In this document: positions 15,148-23,582 of the stretch, in pieces
How positions within the stretch are numbered: the first letter of the stretch is position 1
How the letters are laid out: every line of letters begins with the position of its first letter
NCBI GenBank assembly: GCA_946630315.1
Contig: CAMOYT010000011.1
Coordinates: 1-38,464, forward strand
DNA from: an uncultured Bacillota bacterium
Lineage (GTDB): Bacteria; Bacillota_I; Bacilli_A; RF39; UBA660
Length of the DNA stretch: 38,464 nucleotides
Direction: 5' to 3'
Made by a program: the position numbers and the translations under genes
The notes under the pieces: generated by a model
Database searches by the model: none
Told to the model about the DNA's origin: nothing
Seen by the model: only the letters and a program-made list of their open reading frames with translations

Positions 15148-15480
15148 ATGAATATGTTTGAAGAAATTGATAAGATTAAGACTGATTTACCTAAAGTAAA
15201 TAGTTTGAGTCGTGAAGTTAAAAAGATTAGATTTAATGCTTATCAAAAGATAGCTATTTGTTTATTTATATTTGTACTTGTATTAGGAATAATATTTGGT
15301 AATTTATTTCCAGCTTGTGGTAATACTTCATCATTTTATTCTGGTGTATGTTTAAGTACAGAATTCAATGTCTCTGTTATGATTGCATGTTGGCTTGTTG
15401 GATTTTTAGTATGTTTAATGATATATGGTATGGGTCATATTATCTATTTATTAAGTAATATTAACGAAAAATTGAAGTAA
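15148..15480 (+). CDS. small two-helix membrane protein
   Basis: A 110-residue protein with a charged N-terminal helix (residues 1-30) and two membrane segments: IAICLFIFVLVLGIIFGNLF near 35-54 and VMIACWLVGFLVCLMIYGM near 76-95. The short loop contains two Cys (FPACGNTSSFYSGVC), perhaps a disulfide outside the cell. A ribosome site GGTGGAG lies in the Lys-rich end of the upstream gene and only one base separates the two genes, so they form an operon and the products may interact. No family recognised. ATG 15154 is an alternative start two codons downstream. Confidence 0.7.
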   Translation: MNMFEEIDKIKTDLPKVNSLSREVKKIRFNAYQKIAICLFIFVLVLGIIFGNLFPACGNTSSFYSGVCLSTEFNVSVMIACWLVGFLVCLMIYGMGHIIYLLSNINEKLK

Positions 15481-15506
15481 AATTGTTAATTTTGTACTAA
15501 ATAATC

Positions 15507-15535
15507 TTGCTATTAAAAATAAAATATGCTACATT
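15507..15535 (+). promoter_or_regulatory. promoter of hup
   Basis: TTGCTA (15507-15512), a 17-base spacer ending in TGC, and TACATT (15530-15535), an extended -10. The expected start of transcription is about 15541-15543. Confidence 0.55.
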
Positions 15536-15542
15536 TATGTTG

Positions 15543-15561
15543 TAAGCATAACTTATGCTTA
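15543..15561 (+). promoter_or_regulatory. perfect 19-bp palindrome at the hup transcription start
   Basis: TAAGCATAA, central C, TTATGCTTA. It begins at the predicted +1, ahead of the ribosome site GGGAGG (15572-15577). It may be a repressor operator or, as a hairpin at the mRNA 5' end, a stabiliser. It has no T-tract, so it is not a terminator. Confidence 0.6.
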
Positions 15562-15581
15562 ATTAGATATAGGGAGGTATA

Positions 15582-15863
15582 ATGATTATGAAGAAAGTAG
15601 AATTAGTAGAAGCTGTTGCAACTGCAACTGGATTAACTAAAGCAGATGCTACAAGAGCAATTGATGCAACTTTTGCAACTGTAACTAAAGCATTAGTTAA
15701 AGGTGATAAAGTTCCACTAGTTGGATTTGGAACATTTGGTGTTTCTAAGAGAGCAGCTCGTGAAGGACGTAATCCTAGAACTGGTGAAACAGTTAAGATT
15801 GCTGCTAGAAATGCTGTTACTTTCAAAGCAGGTACTGCTTTAAAAGAAGCTGTAAATAAGTAA
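15582..15863 (+). CDS. hup: DNA-binding protein HU
   Basis: Homodimeric histone-like protein that bends DNA and compacts the nucleoid. The 93-residue protein has the HU fold sequence: KKVELVEAVATATGLTKADA at the N-terminus, the core VPLVGFGTFGVSKRAAREGR, and the DNA-clasping arm signature GRNPRTGETVKIAARNAV with the intercalating RNP (residues near 63-65). The start may be ATG 15582 or 15588; HU usually begins M-N/K-K-x-E-L, which favours 15588, while spacing from GGGAGG allows either. It is monocistronic, with a palindrome in the leader and a terminator after the gene. Base use is slightly richer in GC than the neighbours, as expected for a highly expressed gene. Confidence 0.96.
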   Translation: MIMKKVELVEAVATATGLTKADATRAIDATFATVTKALVKGDKVPLVGFGTFGVSKRAAREGRNPRTGETVKIAARNAVTFKAGTALKEAVNK

Positions 15864-15881
15864 TTATTTCGAAAAAAAATT

Positions 15882-15909
15882 GGGCCTAGATATTGGGCTC
15901 TTTTTTTTT
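15882..15909 (+). terminator. terminator of hup
   Basis: GGGCCTA (15882-15888) can pair with TGGGCTC (15894-15900) around GATAT, using two G-T pairs, and nine T follow. Its 3' arm includes the -35 of cca. Confidence 0.7.
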
Positions 15910-15921
15910 GTGTGTTATAAT
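15893..15921 (+). promoter_or_regulatory. promoter of cca, overlapping the hup terminator
   Basis: TTGGGC (15893-15898), a 17-base spacer consisting of the terminator T-tract plus GTGTGT, and TATAAT (15916-15921) with extended TG. Confidence 0.6.
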
Positions 15922-15966
15922 ATAGTTGGGAGTTTATAATAAAGCTTAGATGATGGTGGTGAAGTA

Positions 15967-17055
15967 ATGTTAGAAGCATCTCTAAAATTATTAAAAAAGA
16001 TTACTAGTCATGGTTTCAAAGCGTATATTGTTGGGGGATTCGTTAGAGATTATATAATTGGTATTAAATCAAATGATATTGATATTGCTACTAATGCAAC
16101 TCCTAAAGATATTAAAAATATATTTGCTGATAGTTGTTTGCCTAATGAAGATTATGGTTCTGTTACTGTTATTAGTAAAGGTATTAGGTTTGAAATTACT
16201 ACTTTTAGACGTGATATTGGATATGTTAATAATCGTAGACCAGCTGAAGTTAAATATATTGATGATTTAGAGGAAGACTTGAGAAGAAGAGATTTTACTA
16301 TTAATACAATATGTATGGATGAGGATGGTAAAATAGTTGATCTTTTAAATGGACAAGAAGATATAAAAAATAGAGTAATTAGATGTGTAGGTAATCCAGA
16401 TACAAAGTTTTCTGAAGACGCATTGCGTATTCTTAGAGCTATTAGATTTGCTACTATGCTTAATTTTGATTTAGATAGTGAAACAATAAAAGCTATTAAG
16501 AATAATAAACATTTAATTAGAAATTTATCCTTTAATAGAAAAAAAGAAGAATTAGATAAAATTTTTAGTAGTACTTATGCTAAAAATGGTATAAAATTAT
16601 TATTGGATTTAGAAATTGATAAAGAATTAGATATTTCTAATTTGGATAAAGTAGAAGTTACAAATAGTCCTTTAGATATTTGGTGTATAGTAGAGGCTAG
16701 TGATAGATATCCTTTTACAGCATCAGAAAAAGATGTTATTAAGAATGTTAAAACTGTTCTAGGACGTAATAATTTAGATCCTATGCTTTTGTATACATAT
16801 GGGTTATATGTTAATAGTGTTGCAGGAGAACTTAGGGGTATTGATATTAAAGATGTAACTGAAGCTTATACTAATCTAGTAATTCATAGAAGAAGAGATA
16901 TTGATATTACTAGTGAGGAGATTATGAAGTTATTACATAAAGGTCCAGGTGGATACTTAAAAGATATATATAATGATATTGAAAGGGAAATACTTTATCA
17001 TAGATTAAATAATGATAAAGAAAAGATATGTAAGTATATATTAAAAAAATATTAG
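15967..17055 (+). CDS. cca: CCA-adding tRNA nucleotidyltransferase
   Basis: Adds or repairs the 3' CCA end of tRNAs from CTP and ATP. The 362-residue class II enzyme has the catalytic head GGFVRDYIIGIKSNDIDIAT (residues 22-41) with the DxD metal ligands, RRDFTINT (motif B, near 108) and RILRAIRFA (near 152). The C-terminal half is less conserved and lacks an obvious HD domain, as in the short Firmicutes form. The start follows GGTGGTGAAGTA. It is read with the next membrane-protein gene (17 bases apart, no terminator). Confidence 0.92.
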   Translation: MLEASLKLLKKITSHGFKAYIVGGFVRDYIIGIKSNDIDIATNATPKDIKNIFADSCLPNEDYGSVTVISKGIRFEITTFRRDIGYVNNRRPAEVKYIDDLEEDLRRRDFTINTICMDEDGKIVDLLNGQEDIKNRVIRCVGNPDTKFSEDALRILRAIRFATMLNFDLDSETIKAIKNNKHLIRNLSFNRKKEELDKIFSSTYAKNGIKLLLDLEIDKELDISNLDKVEVTNSPLDIWCIVEASDRYPFTASEKDVIKNVKTVLGRNNLDPMLLYTYGLYVNSVAGELRGIDIKDVTEAYTNLVIHRRRDIDITSEEIMKLLHKGPGGYLKDIYNDIEREILYHRLNNDKEKICKYILKKY

Positions 17056-17072
17056 GATGAGAGGGTGGCTAC

Positions 17073-18437
17073 ATGAAGAGATATTTAAAAATCTTATTAT
17101 TAGTAGTTATAAGTATCTTTTTAGTTGATGTATATGCTGTAGAATACAATCCTTATGATAGTATTCCAATTACTTCTAGTAATGCTACTATAAAAACTAA
17201 CCATTTTACTTATAACGGAGTTAATTATAATAAGAATTTGGATGAGACTAATAGTACTTATTTTAGTTTTGCTGGTATTGTAAATAATACAAATAAAAAA
17301 GTACCAGTTACTGTTGCAATTGGTTTATTTGATAAAGATGGTAGAAATATTGGTACTATTTTCTATTGTACTAAGAGAGATTATGATAGTAAGTATTCTG
17401 GATTAGAGATTAAATCTAATAAAAGTACACCTTTTAAAATTAGTGCCAAGAAGAAATATTTTGTAGAAAATAGAAGTGCTACTGAAATTGTTAGTTATTC
17501 TATACTTAGTGATAATATAGATTGTGAATCTGCTGGCTTTACTAAGTATAAGGGACTTACTTTAGCAGAGATTCAAGATGGTGTTAAACCACAAAAAGAA
17601 GAAGTAGAAGATCAAAAAATTGATTTTAATTTTAATTTCTTGAAGACTATTAGTGGTAATTTAGCTTTAGGATTATTAATAATTAGTATTATTGTTGCTA
17701 TTATTGCATATATATTCTATTGTTATGTACTTAATGCTTTATATAAGAAAATGTATAATACTGCTTCATCTTTGGTATTTGTACCTATTGTTAATACATT
17801 TATATGTGTAAAGATGGCTTTTGGTCCATTAATTGCTTTGATATGGGCTGTATTATATGGTATTAGTATTTTAATAGCTATATTTGGTATTTCAATTATT
17901 TCTTCTATTGTATCTATATTTTCTTTATTAGCATTTATAGTATGTATAATAAAACTAATTACTAAGAATTATGCGTTATTATATTTTGATCCTAATGTTA
18001 AGAAGGAGATTAAGAAAGCTAAAGATATTAATAAAAAAGATGGTAATAAGTTCGTTACTAATGCTGATGCAGTTAGACAAGGTTTATTACATGGTAATGA
18101 GGAGTCTTTAATTGAGGAAACTAGTGCAGAGCCTGTTAAGATTGATTTAAATTATTCTGAAGCAGATGTTGAAAAAGTAAGTAATGATTATTTTGATATT
18201 TCAGCTGGATTTAATAATAGTAGTATTAATAGTACTGATACTGGTGCTACTTCTGTTGATACTTCTAATGGTTTTTCAAATAATAATTTAGTTGATTTTA
18301 TGGGTAGTCAAAATAATGTTAGTGAAAAGGAATCAGGAGCTGATAAAACCACTAATTTCTCTTCTATCTTAGATTTAAATGATGAAGATGAAGAGAAAGA
18401 TGATTTATTTGATGATGATTTTCCTAATGATAATTAG
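17073..18437 (+). CDS. secreted-domain membrane protein, FxLYD/DUF5684-like
   Basis: A 454-residue protein of unknown function. It starts with a signal peptide (KRYLKILLLVVISIFLVDVYA). An extracellular domain of about 150 residues follows; its core (FAGIVNNTNKKVPVTVAIGL then FDKDGRNIG) looks like an FxLYD-type beta domain. Three or four membrane helices follow (near 195-300), including LVFVPIVNTFICVKMAFG, a pattern like DUF5684. The last 150 residues are polar and acidic, ending in Asp-rich sequence, probably cytoplasmic and disordered. It follows cca after 17 bases with GAGGGTGG as ribosome site. The domain names are by eye and tentative. Confidence 0.72.
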   Translation: MKRYLKILLLVVISIFLVDVYAVEYNPYDSIPITSSNATIKTNHFTYNGVNYNKNLDETNSTYFSFAGIVNNTNKKVPVTVAIGLFDKDGRNIGTIFYCTKRDYDSKYSGLEIKSNKSTPFKISAKKKYFVENRSATEIVSYSILSDNIDCESAGFTKYKGLTLAEIQDGVKPQKEEVEDQKIDFNFNFLKTISGNLALGLLIISIIVAIIAYIFYCYVLNALYKKMYNTASSLVFVPIVNTFICVKMAFGPLIALIWAVLYGISILIAIFGISIISSIVSIFSLLAFIVCIIKLITKNYALLYFDPNVKKEIKKAKDINKKDGNKFVTNADAVRQGLLHGNEESLIEETSAEPVKIDLNYSEADVEKVSNDYFDISAGFNNSSINSTDTGATSVDTSNGFSNNNLVDFMGSQNNVSEKESGADKTTNFSSILDLNDEDEEKDDLFDDDFPNDN

Positions 18438-18441
18438 ATAG

Positions 18442-18466
18442 AAAGATAGTTTTCTATCTTTTTTTT
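18442..18466 (+). terminator. terminator before dnaD
   Basis: AAAGATAG (18442-18449), loop TTTT, CTATCTTT (18454-18461), then more T. Confidence 0.85.
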
Positions 18467-18474
18467 GAGATTTA

Positions 18475-18483
18475 TGTTAATAT
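18475..18483 (+). promoter_or_regulatory. extended -10 promoter of dnaD
   Basis: TGTTAATAT (TG-T-TAATAT; hexamer 18478-18483) lies 26 bases before the dnaD ATG and just after the terminator T-tract. No good -35. Confidence 0.45.
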
Positions 18484-18508
18484 ATAAACAATAAATGGAG
18501 ATGATGCT

Positions 18509-19180
18509 ATGGATAATAAGTATCTAGGTTTCTTTAAAGAAGGAAATATAGTAATACCATTATTCTTATATAAGAATTATAAGAAGTTAAAATTAGAGCT
18601 TGATGAATTTATGTTCTTGATATATATACATAATATTGGTAATAAACATTTATTTGATCCTGAATTATTTTCTAATGATTTAGGATTAGAATTAATGGAA
18701 GTTATGGGATATGTTTCTAATTTAACTGATAAGGGTTTTATTAAAGTTGAAACTAAAAAGAATGAAAAAGGGTTAATGGAAGAAGTTATTAATCTAGATG
18801 GTTTTTATAATAAAGTATCTTTACTTATAATGGATGAAGGTAATAGTAAAGATAATAGTGTTGATTCTAATATCTTTGAAGTTATTGAGAAAGAGTTTGG
18901 TAGAACTCTTAGTCCTATGGAGTATGAGATTATTAAGGCTTGGCTTGAACAGAATATGAGTGAAGAATTAATAAAAGAGGCTATTAAGGAAGCTACTTTT
19001 AATGGTGTATCTAATTTAAGATATATAGATAAGATTTTATATGAATGGGGTAAAGCTGGTATTAAAACTAGTAGTGATGTAGAAGAAAATCGTAAGAAGA
19101 GAAATGCTCATAAAGATGATAAAGATAGTAATGTAGATATGGCAATGGTTGATTGGAACTGGTTTGATGATGATGAATAG
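18509..19180 (+). CDS. dnaD: DNA replication protein DnaD
   Basis: Primosomal protein of Firmicutes that acts with DnaA, DnaB and DnaI in helicase loading. The 223-residue protein has a winged-helix N-terminal domain (residues 1-100; GNIVIPLFLYKNYKKLKL) and a DnaD (DDBH2) C-terminal domain with RTLSPMEYEIIKAWLEQNM (near 131) and YIDKILYEWGKAGIKT (near 172), the YxxxILxxW signature. The end is acidic and Trp-rich (MVDWNWFDDDE). nth overlaps its stop codon, the dnaD-nth pairing known from Bacillus. Confidence 0.93.
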   Translation: MDNKYLGFFKEGNIVIPLFLYKNYKKLKLELDEFMFLIYIHNIGNKHLFDPELFSNDLGLELMEVMGYVSNLTDKGFIKVETKKNEKGLMEEVINLDGFYNKVSLLIMDEGNSKDNSVDSNIFEVIEKEFGRTLSPMEYEIIKAWLEQNMSEELIKEAIKEATFNGVSNLRYIDKILYEWGKAGIKTSSDVEENRKKRNAHKDDKDSNVDMAMVDWNWFDDDE

Positions 19181-19796
19181 GATAGAAGAGTATCTTGATG
19201 AGTTATTTCCTAATCCTAAATGTGAATTAATATATAATAATGATTATGAATTATTAATGGCTATAGTACTTAGTGCTCAATCTACGGATAAAAGGGTTAA
19301 TAGTGTTACACCTATAATATTTAGTAAGTATAAGAACTTAGAAGAACTTAGTAAGGCTAATTTGAGTGATTTAGAAGATATTATTAGGCCGGTTGGTTCT
19401 TTTAGAAAAAAGAGTAGTTATATTAGAGATATAGCTACTATATTACTTAGAGATTATAATGGAGTAGTTCCTACTGATCATAGTATTTTAACTACTTTTC
19501 CAGGTGTTGGTAGAAAAACGGCTAATGTTTTTTTATCAGAATATTATAATTATCCCGCAATTGCGGTGGATACGCATGTTGAAAGAGTATCTAAAAGACT
19601 TAAGCTTGCTTATATGAATGATGATGTATTAAAAATAGAGAAGAAGCTTATGAAAAAGTTTGATAAGGATATTTGGTCTAAATTACATTTACAAATGGTA
19701 TTATTTGGTAGATACTATTGTAAGGCAGTGAAACCTGAATGTAGAGAATGTAAATTAAAAGACTTATGTAGAGAAAAAAAGAAGAATCTTGATTGA
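19173..19796 (+). CDS. nth: endonuclease III (DNA glycosylase/AP lyase)
   Basis: Base-excision repair enzyme removing oxidised pyrimidines. The 207-residue protein has LSAQSTDKRVN, the helix-hairpin-helix FPGVGRKTANVFLSE with the catalytic Lys, AVDTHVERVSKRL with the catalytic Asp, and a C-terminal 4Fe-4S loop with spacing C-x6-C-x2-C-x5-C (CKAVKPECRECKLKDLC). Three successive in-frame ATGs (19167, 19170, 19173) overlap the dnaD end; the last is chosen by similarity (MNRIEEYL) but the choice is not certain. No strong ribosome site, so translation probably depends on dnaD. Confidence 0.94.
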   Translation: MNRIEEYLDELFPNPKCELIYNNDYELLMAIVLSAQSTDKRVNSVTPIIFSKYKNLEELSKANLSDLEDIIRPVGSFRKKSSYIRDIATILLRDYNGVVPTDHSILTTFPGVGRKTANVFLSEYYNYPAIAVDTHVERVSKRLKLAYMNDDVLKIEKKLMKKFDKDIWSKLHLQMVLFGRYYCKAVKPECRECKLKDLCREKKKNLD

Positions 19797-19806
19797 TTCT
19801 TCTTTT
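19777..19806. terminator. bidirectional terminator between nth and ponA
   Basis: AAAAGAAGAATC (19777-19788) and GATTCTTCTTTT (19795-19806) pair perfectly around a 6-base loop. It includes the nth stop and ends 1 base before the ponA stop on the other strand. Confidence 0.85.
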
Positions 19807-19807
19807 A

Positions 19808-22522
19808 TTATGGTTCAGTTTCTTCTTCAGCAGGAGGTTCAGGTTTTATTTCTGGCTCTACTTTTTTCGTTAATGTTGCAGTAGCAGCAGAAGACTGAAC
19901 TTCATTATAACTCTTATAAGTACCAATTACTTTATAAACTGATTGGTATGGATCAGCTGGAGTAAATGTATATGATGTTTTACTTGTCCAATCTAATAGT
20001 TCGGAACCATAGTAAACATTATAACCAAATGTTCCATATTCAGATTTTGCTAAAGGACCTGGGGAGGTTGGATTCCATGATAGAGTAACTTGTCCAGTTG
20101 CTTCATTTAGATTAACTGTTAGACCACTTGGTGCTGGAATAGTGTATGATGAATAATCTGTTTCTGTTGGTTCAGAACCTTTTTTGAAGTATTCATAAAT
20201 TGTAGCACTTCCTGGACCTGCTAGTTTAGCAGGATTAGATCCAGCAGCAACACCTATTTTTACAACACTACTTGGCATTTTAAATTCTTCTCTATTTGCT
20301 TCCATAGCTCCACTTGAAACTAGAGCATTAAATAATCTATCTTTTTGAATTGTTGCTGGTACGTTATGTAATACATATCCTTGAGCAATAGATTCTCTGG
20401 TAAAGTCATCATAACCATACCACATACCAATAACTGTTTTAGTTGAATAACCAATTACCCAAGAGTCACGTATTGCATCTCCTGGCATGTTATATCTATT
20501 CATTGTGTTTTCATCAAAGTTTGTAGTACCTGTTTTACAAGCAACATTTCTAGGAGTTCCACCAGTTAGAGCAACATCTTGTAGAACACTTGATATCATA
20601 AATGCAGTTGCATCTGACATTACTTTCTTTTTGTTAGCTTTGTGTTCTGCTTCTTTTCCAGTTGAACGATAAACTATTTTACTTACAGAATATGGTTCAT
20701 TATAATATCCTCCATTTGAGAATGCAGCATATGCAGCAGCCATCTCTAGAGGAGATACTCCTGTGAAGGCTCCAATTGAATGAGCTTCATGTAGAGCAAT
20801 TGTATCTGTTATATCATTTTTATTTTTTGGATTGTAACAATTCTTAGCTTCTCTATCATAGTCATATCCACTTGGACAGATTTCTGGAGTTAATCCTAAG
20901 TTAGTTACGAACTCGGCTATCTTTTTATTATCTACTTGTTGGAAAGCTTTTAAAGCTGGAATATTACGTGATGCTGAAAGAGCACGACGTAGTGTAATAT
21001 TTCCATAGTAGCCACCATCCCAGTTCTTTATTGATCTACCATTTGAATAAGAATATGGTGAATCACTGAACATTTGATATGTTGACCAATTATTATATTC
21101 AATACCTGGACCATAATCGAATAATGGTTTTGCAGTACTTCCTGGTTGACGCTCTATATCAGTAGCATAATTTAATTGACTTAAATTAGCATTTGTACGT
21201 CCATTAATATTACGTCCATTACCAATTGCAATTATTTTTCCTGTTTCTGAGTCTAATACAGCAACACCTGTTTGAACTCTATCATTTATCCATCCATATG
21301 TTTCTCCATTTAATACTGAGTTTACTGCATCTTGTCTTGATCTATCTAAGTTTGTATATACTTTTAGAGATGTTGTATATGGATTAACTTTATATTTATC
21401 TTTTACTTCTTGAACTACTGTATCAATATATCCTTGATACTTATTAGCAGTGGCAGCGGTTGGTTCTACTGTTAAGCTTTCAACTGGTATTGAGTTAGCA
21501 AGTTCTTCTTCTTCTTTTGTAATGTATCCGTGTTTACGCATTAGATATAATACTGTTGCACGTCTTGCGGTAGCATTCTTTGGATTTACGTTTGGTCTAT
21601 AGTAGTTAGGAGATTTAAACATACCAGCAAGAATTGCTGCTTCACTTAGATTTAAATCTGTAACATCTTTTCCAAAATAAGCAAGTGCAGCTTCTTTAAC
21701 ACCATATATGTTTCCACCTAAGAAGTGGTTATTTACATAAAATTCTACGATTTGTTCTTTTGAATAATTCTTTTCTAGTTTAAATACAGCTAAGTAAATA
21801 TCTTCAAATTTTCTTACTACTCCAGCAACACCAGAGTCAGCTTTCGCATCAGTGAAACTGTTTTTAACAACTTGCATTGTAATAGTAGAAGCTCCACCAG
21901 CTCCAGAGTTACCTGTAAATTGACCAACAGCGGCTTTCATAAAACGAGGAGCATCAAATCCATTATGTTGGAAATATCTTGAGTCTTCTGTTGCAACTAT
22001 TGCATCAACTAATACTTCAGGCAATTCTTCATATTTTACTTTTTCACGTTTTTCAGAACCTAGTTTAGCAAATACTTTTTCATCTTTGTCATAAAGAATA
22101 GTAATTTCTTTTGTATTTAATTGTTCTTCTTTAAACTTAGGATCTGCTTCTATTTTGATATAAACCATAAAAGCAGAGAAAGCTGCTAAGCCACATATTC
22201 CTAAGAATAAGAATATTATTAAGAAGAAATTAAGTATTTTTTTCTTTCTTTTTTGATTCTTAACTTTTCTTAGTAATTCTGCAAGTCCTATTATTACTCC
22301 GATTCCTACAGCTGTTACTAAGGTCATGATAAGACCAAAAGTTAAATAACAAAGCAATAAAATAGCTATTATTCCTAAAATACAAGCAATTTTTATATTC
22401 TTATCACTCTTTGTCTTTTTTTCAACTCTTCTTTTTATTTGATTAGTTTTACTACTAGTATATCTTTTATGTGTAGTAGTAGTTCTATTAGGTCTTCTTC
22501 CTTTTATATCTTTTTTTTGCAT
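19808..22522 (-). CDS. ponA: class A penicillin-binding protein (PBP1 type)
   Basis: Bifunctional peptidoglycan glycosyltransferase and transpeptidase. The 904-residue protein has a basic N-terminal tail and, unusually, three hydrophobic segments (near 45-70, 73-88, 98-125) instead of the single anchor. The GT51 domain has EDSRYFQHNGFD and GGASTITMQVVKN. The transpeptidase has the SxxK motif in RQPGSTAKPLFDY, SxN in SASRNIPALK, and KTG in ACKTGTTN. A fibronectin III-like domain (near 790-880, VTLSWNPTSPG) precedes an acidic Pro/Glu tail. It is encoded one base after recU, the recU-ponA operon of Bacillus. GpsB, the known regulator of PBP1 traffic, lies just beyond recU. Confidence 0.95.
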   Translation of the reverse strand: MQKKDIKGRRPNRTTTTHKRYTSSKTNQIKRRVEKKTKSDKNIKIACILGIIAILLLCYLTFGLIMTLVTAVGIGVIIGLAELLRKVKNQKRKKKILNFFLIIFLFLGICGLAAFSAFMVYIKIEADPKFKEEQLNTKEITILYDKDEKVFAKLGSEKREKVKYEELPEVLVDAIVATEDSRYFQHNGFDAPRFMKAAVGQFTGNSGAGGASTITMQVVKNSFTDAKADSGVAGVVRKFEDIYLAVFKLEKNYSKEQIVEFYVNNHFLGGNIYGVKEAALAYFGKDVTDLNLSEAAILAGMFKSPNYYRPNVNPKNATARRATVLYLMRKHGYITKEEEELANSIPVESLTVEPTAATANKYQGYIDTVVQEVKDKYKVNPYTTSLKVYTNLDRSRQDAVNSVLNGETYGWINDRVQTGVAVLDSETGKIIAIGNGRNINGRTNANLSQLNYATDIERQPGSTAKPLFDYGPGIEYNNWSTYQMFSDSPYSYSNGRSIKNWDGGYYGNITLRRALSASRNIPALKAFQQVDNKKIAEFVTNLGLTPEICPSGYDYDREAKNCYNPKNKNDITDTIALHEAHSIGAFTGVSPLEMAAAYAAFSNGGYYNEPYSVSKIVYRSTGKEAEHKANKKKVMSDATAFMISSVLQDVALTGGTPRNVACKTGTTNFDENTMNRYNMPGDAIRDSWVIGYSTKTVIGMWYGYDDFTRESIAQGYVLHNVPATIQKDRLFNALVSSGAMEANREEFKMPSSVVKIGVAAGSNPAKLAGPGSATIYEYFKKGSEPTETDYSSYTIPAPSGLTVNLNEATGQVTLSWNPTSPGPLAKSEYGTFGYNVYYGSELLDWTSKTSYTFTPADPYQSVYKVIGTYKSYNEVQSSAATATLTKKVEPEIKPEPPAEEETEP

Positions 22523-22523
22523 A

Positions 22524-23105
22524 TTAATTACCTCCGATTAGTTGGTCTATTATTTTTAAGTAATCTACTCTTGGATTATAGTTATCTTTTATTAGATAAC
22601 CATATTCTTTAAAATAAGATAGTGGAATAGATTTTCTATCATTTGTATTTAGAAAGTTAGTTAAGTCTTTTGCTAGTAGTAAATATGTTTCATTTAATTT
22701 AGTAAATCTTACTATTAAAAAAGCTATTCCTTGATGTCTATCTATATTTTCTAAATGTTTAATCTGATGAGCATGAATGTTACTTAATGAGAATGATGTT
22801 TTGCTTATAGTTTCTTTGGCTTCAAAATCTATATAATAGCCTTTATATAATCCATTATAATCTGTAGTAGATGGTACAGTATAAAAAGCTTCTCTTATTA
22901 CTGTTTTATCACGAGATGGATAATCTACTTTAGTTACTTTGATAGGAGTAGGCTTTTTATAGACGTACGCTTTATCTATTTCTCTATAATATTCATTAGA
23001 AGTGTTTATATCATTTTCTAAGCTCATTCCTCGATTTTGATAAGAAATAGTATCTTTACTTTTTCTTGTTACTACTTCTTTTTTTATTCCGTTTGGGTAA
23101 TTCAT
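22524..23105 (-). CDS. recU: Holliday junction resolvase RecU
   Basis: Cleaves four-way junctions in recombination and chromosome segregation in Firmicutes. The 193-residue protein has the RecU hallmarks: NRGMSLENDI (residues 24-33), YKKPTPIKVTKVDYPSRD, TVPSTTDYNGLYKGYYIDFE with the catalytic Asp/Glu, FEAKET and NIHAHQIKHL. The start follows AAAGGTGATTAG. The GGAGGT of ponA lies in its last codons. It is divergent from gpsB. Confidence 0.95.
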   Translation of the reverse strand: MNYPNGIKKEVVTRKSKDTISYQNRGMSLENDINTSNEYYREIDKAYVYKKPTPIKVTKVDYPSRDKTVIREAFYTVPSTTDYNGLYKGYYIDFEAKETISKTSFSLSNIHAHQIKHLENIDRHQGIAFLIVRFTKLNETYLLLAKDLTNFLNTNDRKSIPLSYFKEYGYLIKDNYNPRVDYLKIIDQLIGGN

Positions 23106-23121
23106 CTAATCACCTTTTATT

Positions 23122-23127
23122 ATTATA
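23122..23127 (-). promoter_or_regulatory. -10 of recU-ponA
   Basis: Minus strand TATAAT (23127-23122), 16 bases before the recU ATG. No convincing -35 was seen. Confidence 0.4.
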
Positions 23128-23183
23128 CTATATTATTTATTATTTTTCTATAAGTTTTATATATTTTGTTATAGGTATTATAA

Positions 23184-23212
23184 TTGACAAATATAAGTAA
23201 TAATGACATAAT
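23184..23212 (+). promoter_or_regulatory. promoter of gpsB
   Basis: TTGACA (23184-23189), a 17-base spacer and CATAAT (23207-23212), 25 bases before the gpsB ATG. Perfect -35 and one mismatch in the -10. Confidence 0.7.
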
Positions 23213-23237
23213 ATTACTGTAAGGGATTGGTGATAAA

Positions 23238-23582
23238 ATGTATCAAAATAAGATAACTCTTATGCCTCAAGATATTTTGGAAAAAGAATTCAAAATAGAT
23301 ACTAGAGGATATCGTTTAAGAGAAGTAGATCAATTTTTAGATACTATTATTGGTGATTATGAGCAATTCTTAAATATTATTAATAATCTAGAAAAAGAAA
23401 AGTCTGATTTATTAGCAGAAATTGTTAATTTAAAACAAGAACTTAGAAATTCTAGACTTAATATGGAAGTTGCTAATACTAGTACTAATAATGGTGAAGT
23501 TACTAATGTTGATATATTACGTAGACTATCTCAACTTGAGAAGATGGTTTACAATATGAGTGATAAGAAGGATAACAATTAA
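23238..23582 (+). CDS. gpsB: cell division protein GpsB
   Basis: Short DivIVA paralogue that couples PBP1 to the septum in Firmicutes. The 114-residue protein has the lipid-binding N-terminal domain (LMPQDILEKEFKIDTRGYRL then REVDQFLDTIIGDYE), a coiled coil (IINNLEKEKSDLLAEIVNLK), and the C-terminal trimerisation end VDILRRLSQLEKMVYNM that separates GpsB from DivIVA. It lies between recU and rnpB as in Bacillus. The stop codon is inside the predicted 5' strand of the RNase P RNA P1 helix. Confidence 0.94.
   Translation: MYQNKITLMPQDILEKEFKIDTRGYRLREVDQFLDTIIGDYEQFLNIINNLEKEKSDLLAEIVNLKQELRNSRLNMEVANTSTNNGEVTNVDILRRLSQLEKMVYNMSDKKDNN

Noticed and set aside
15563..15979. 138-residue frame antisense to hup
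   Set aside because: It is the shadow of the HU reading frame, with no ribosome site or conserved features.
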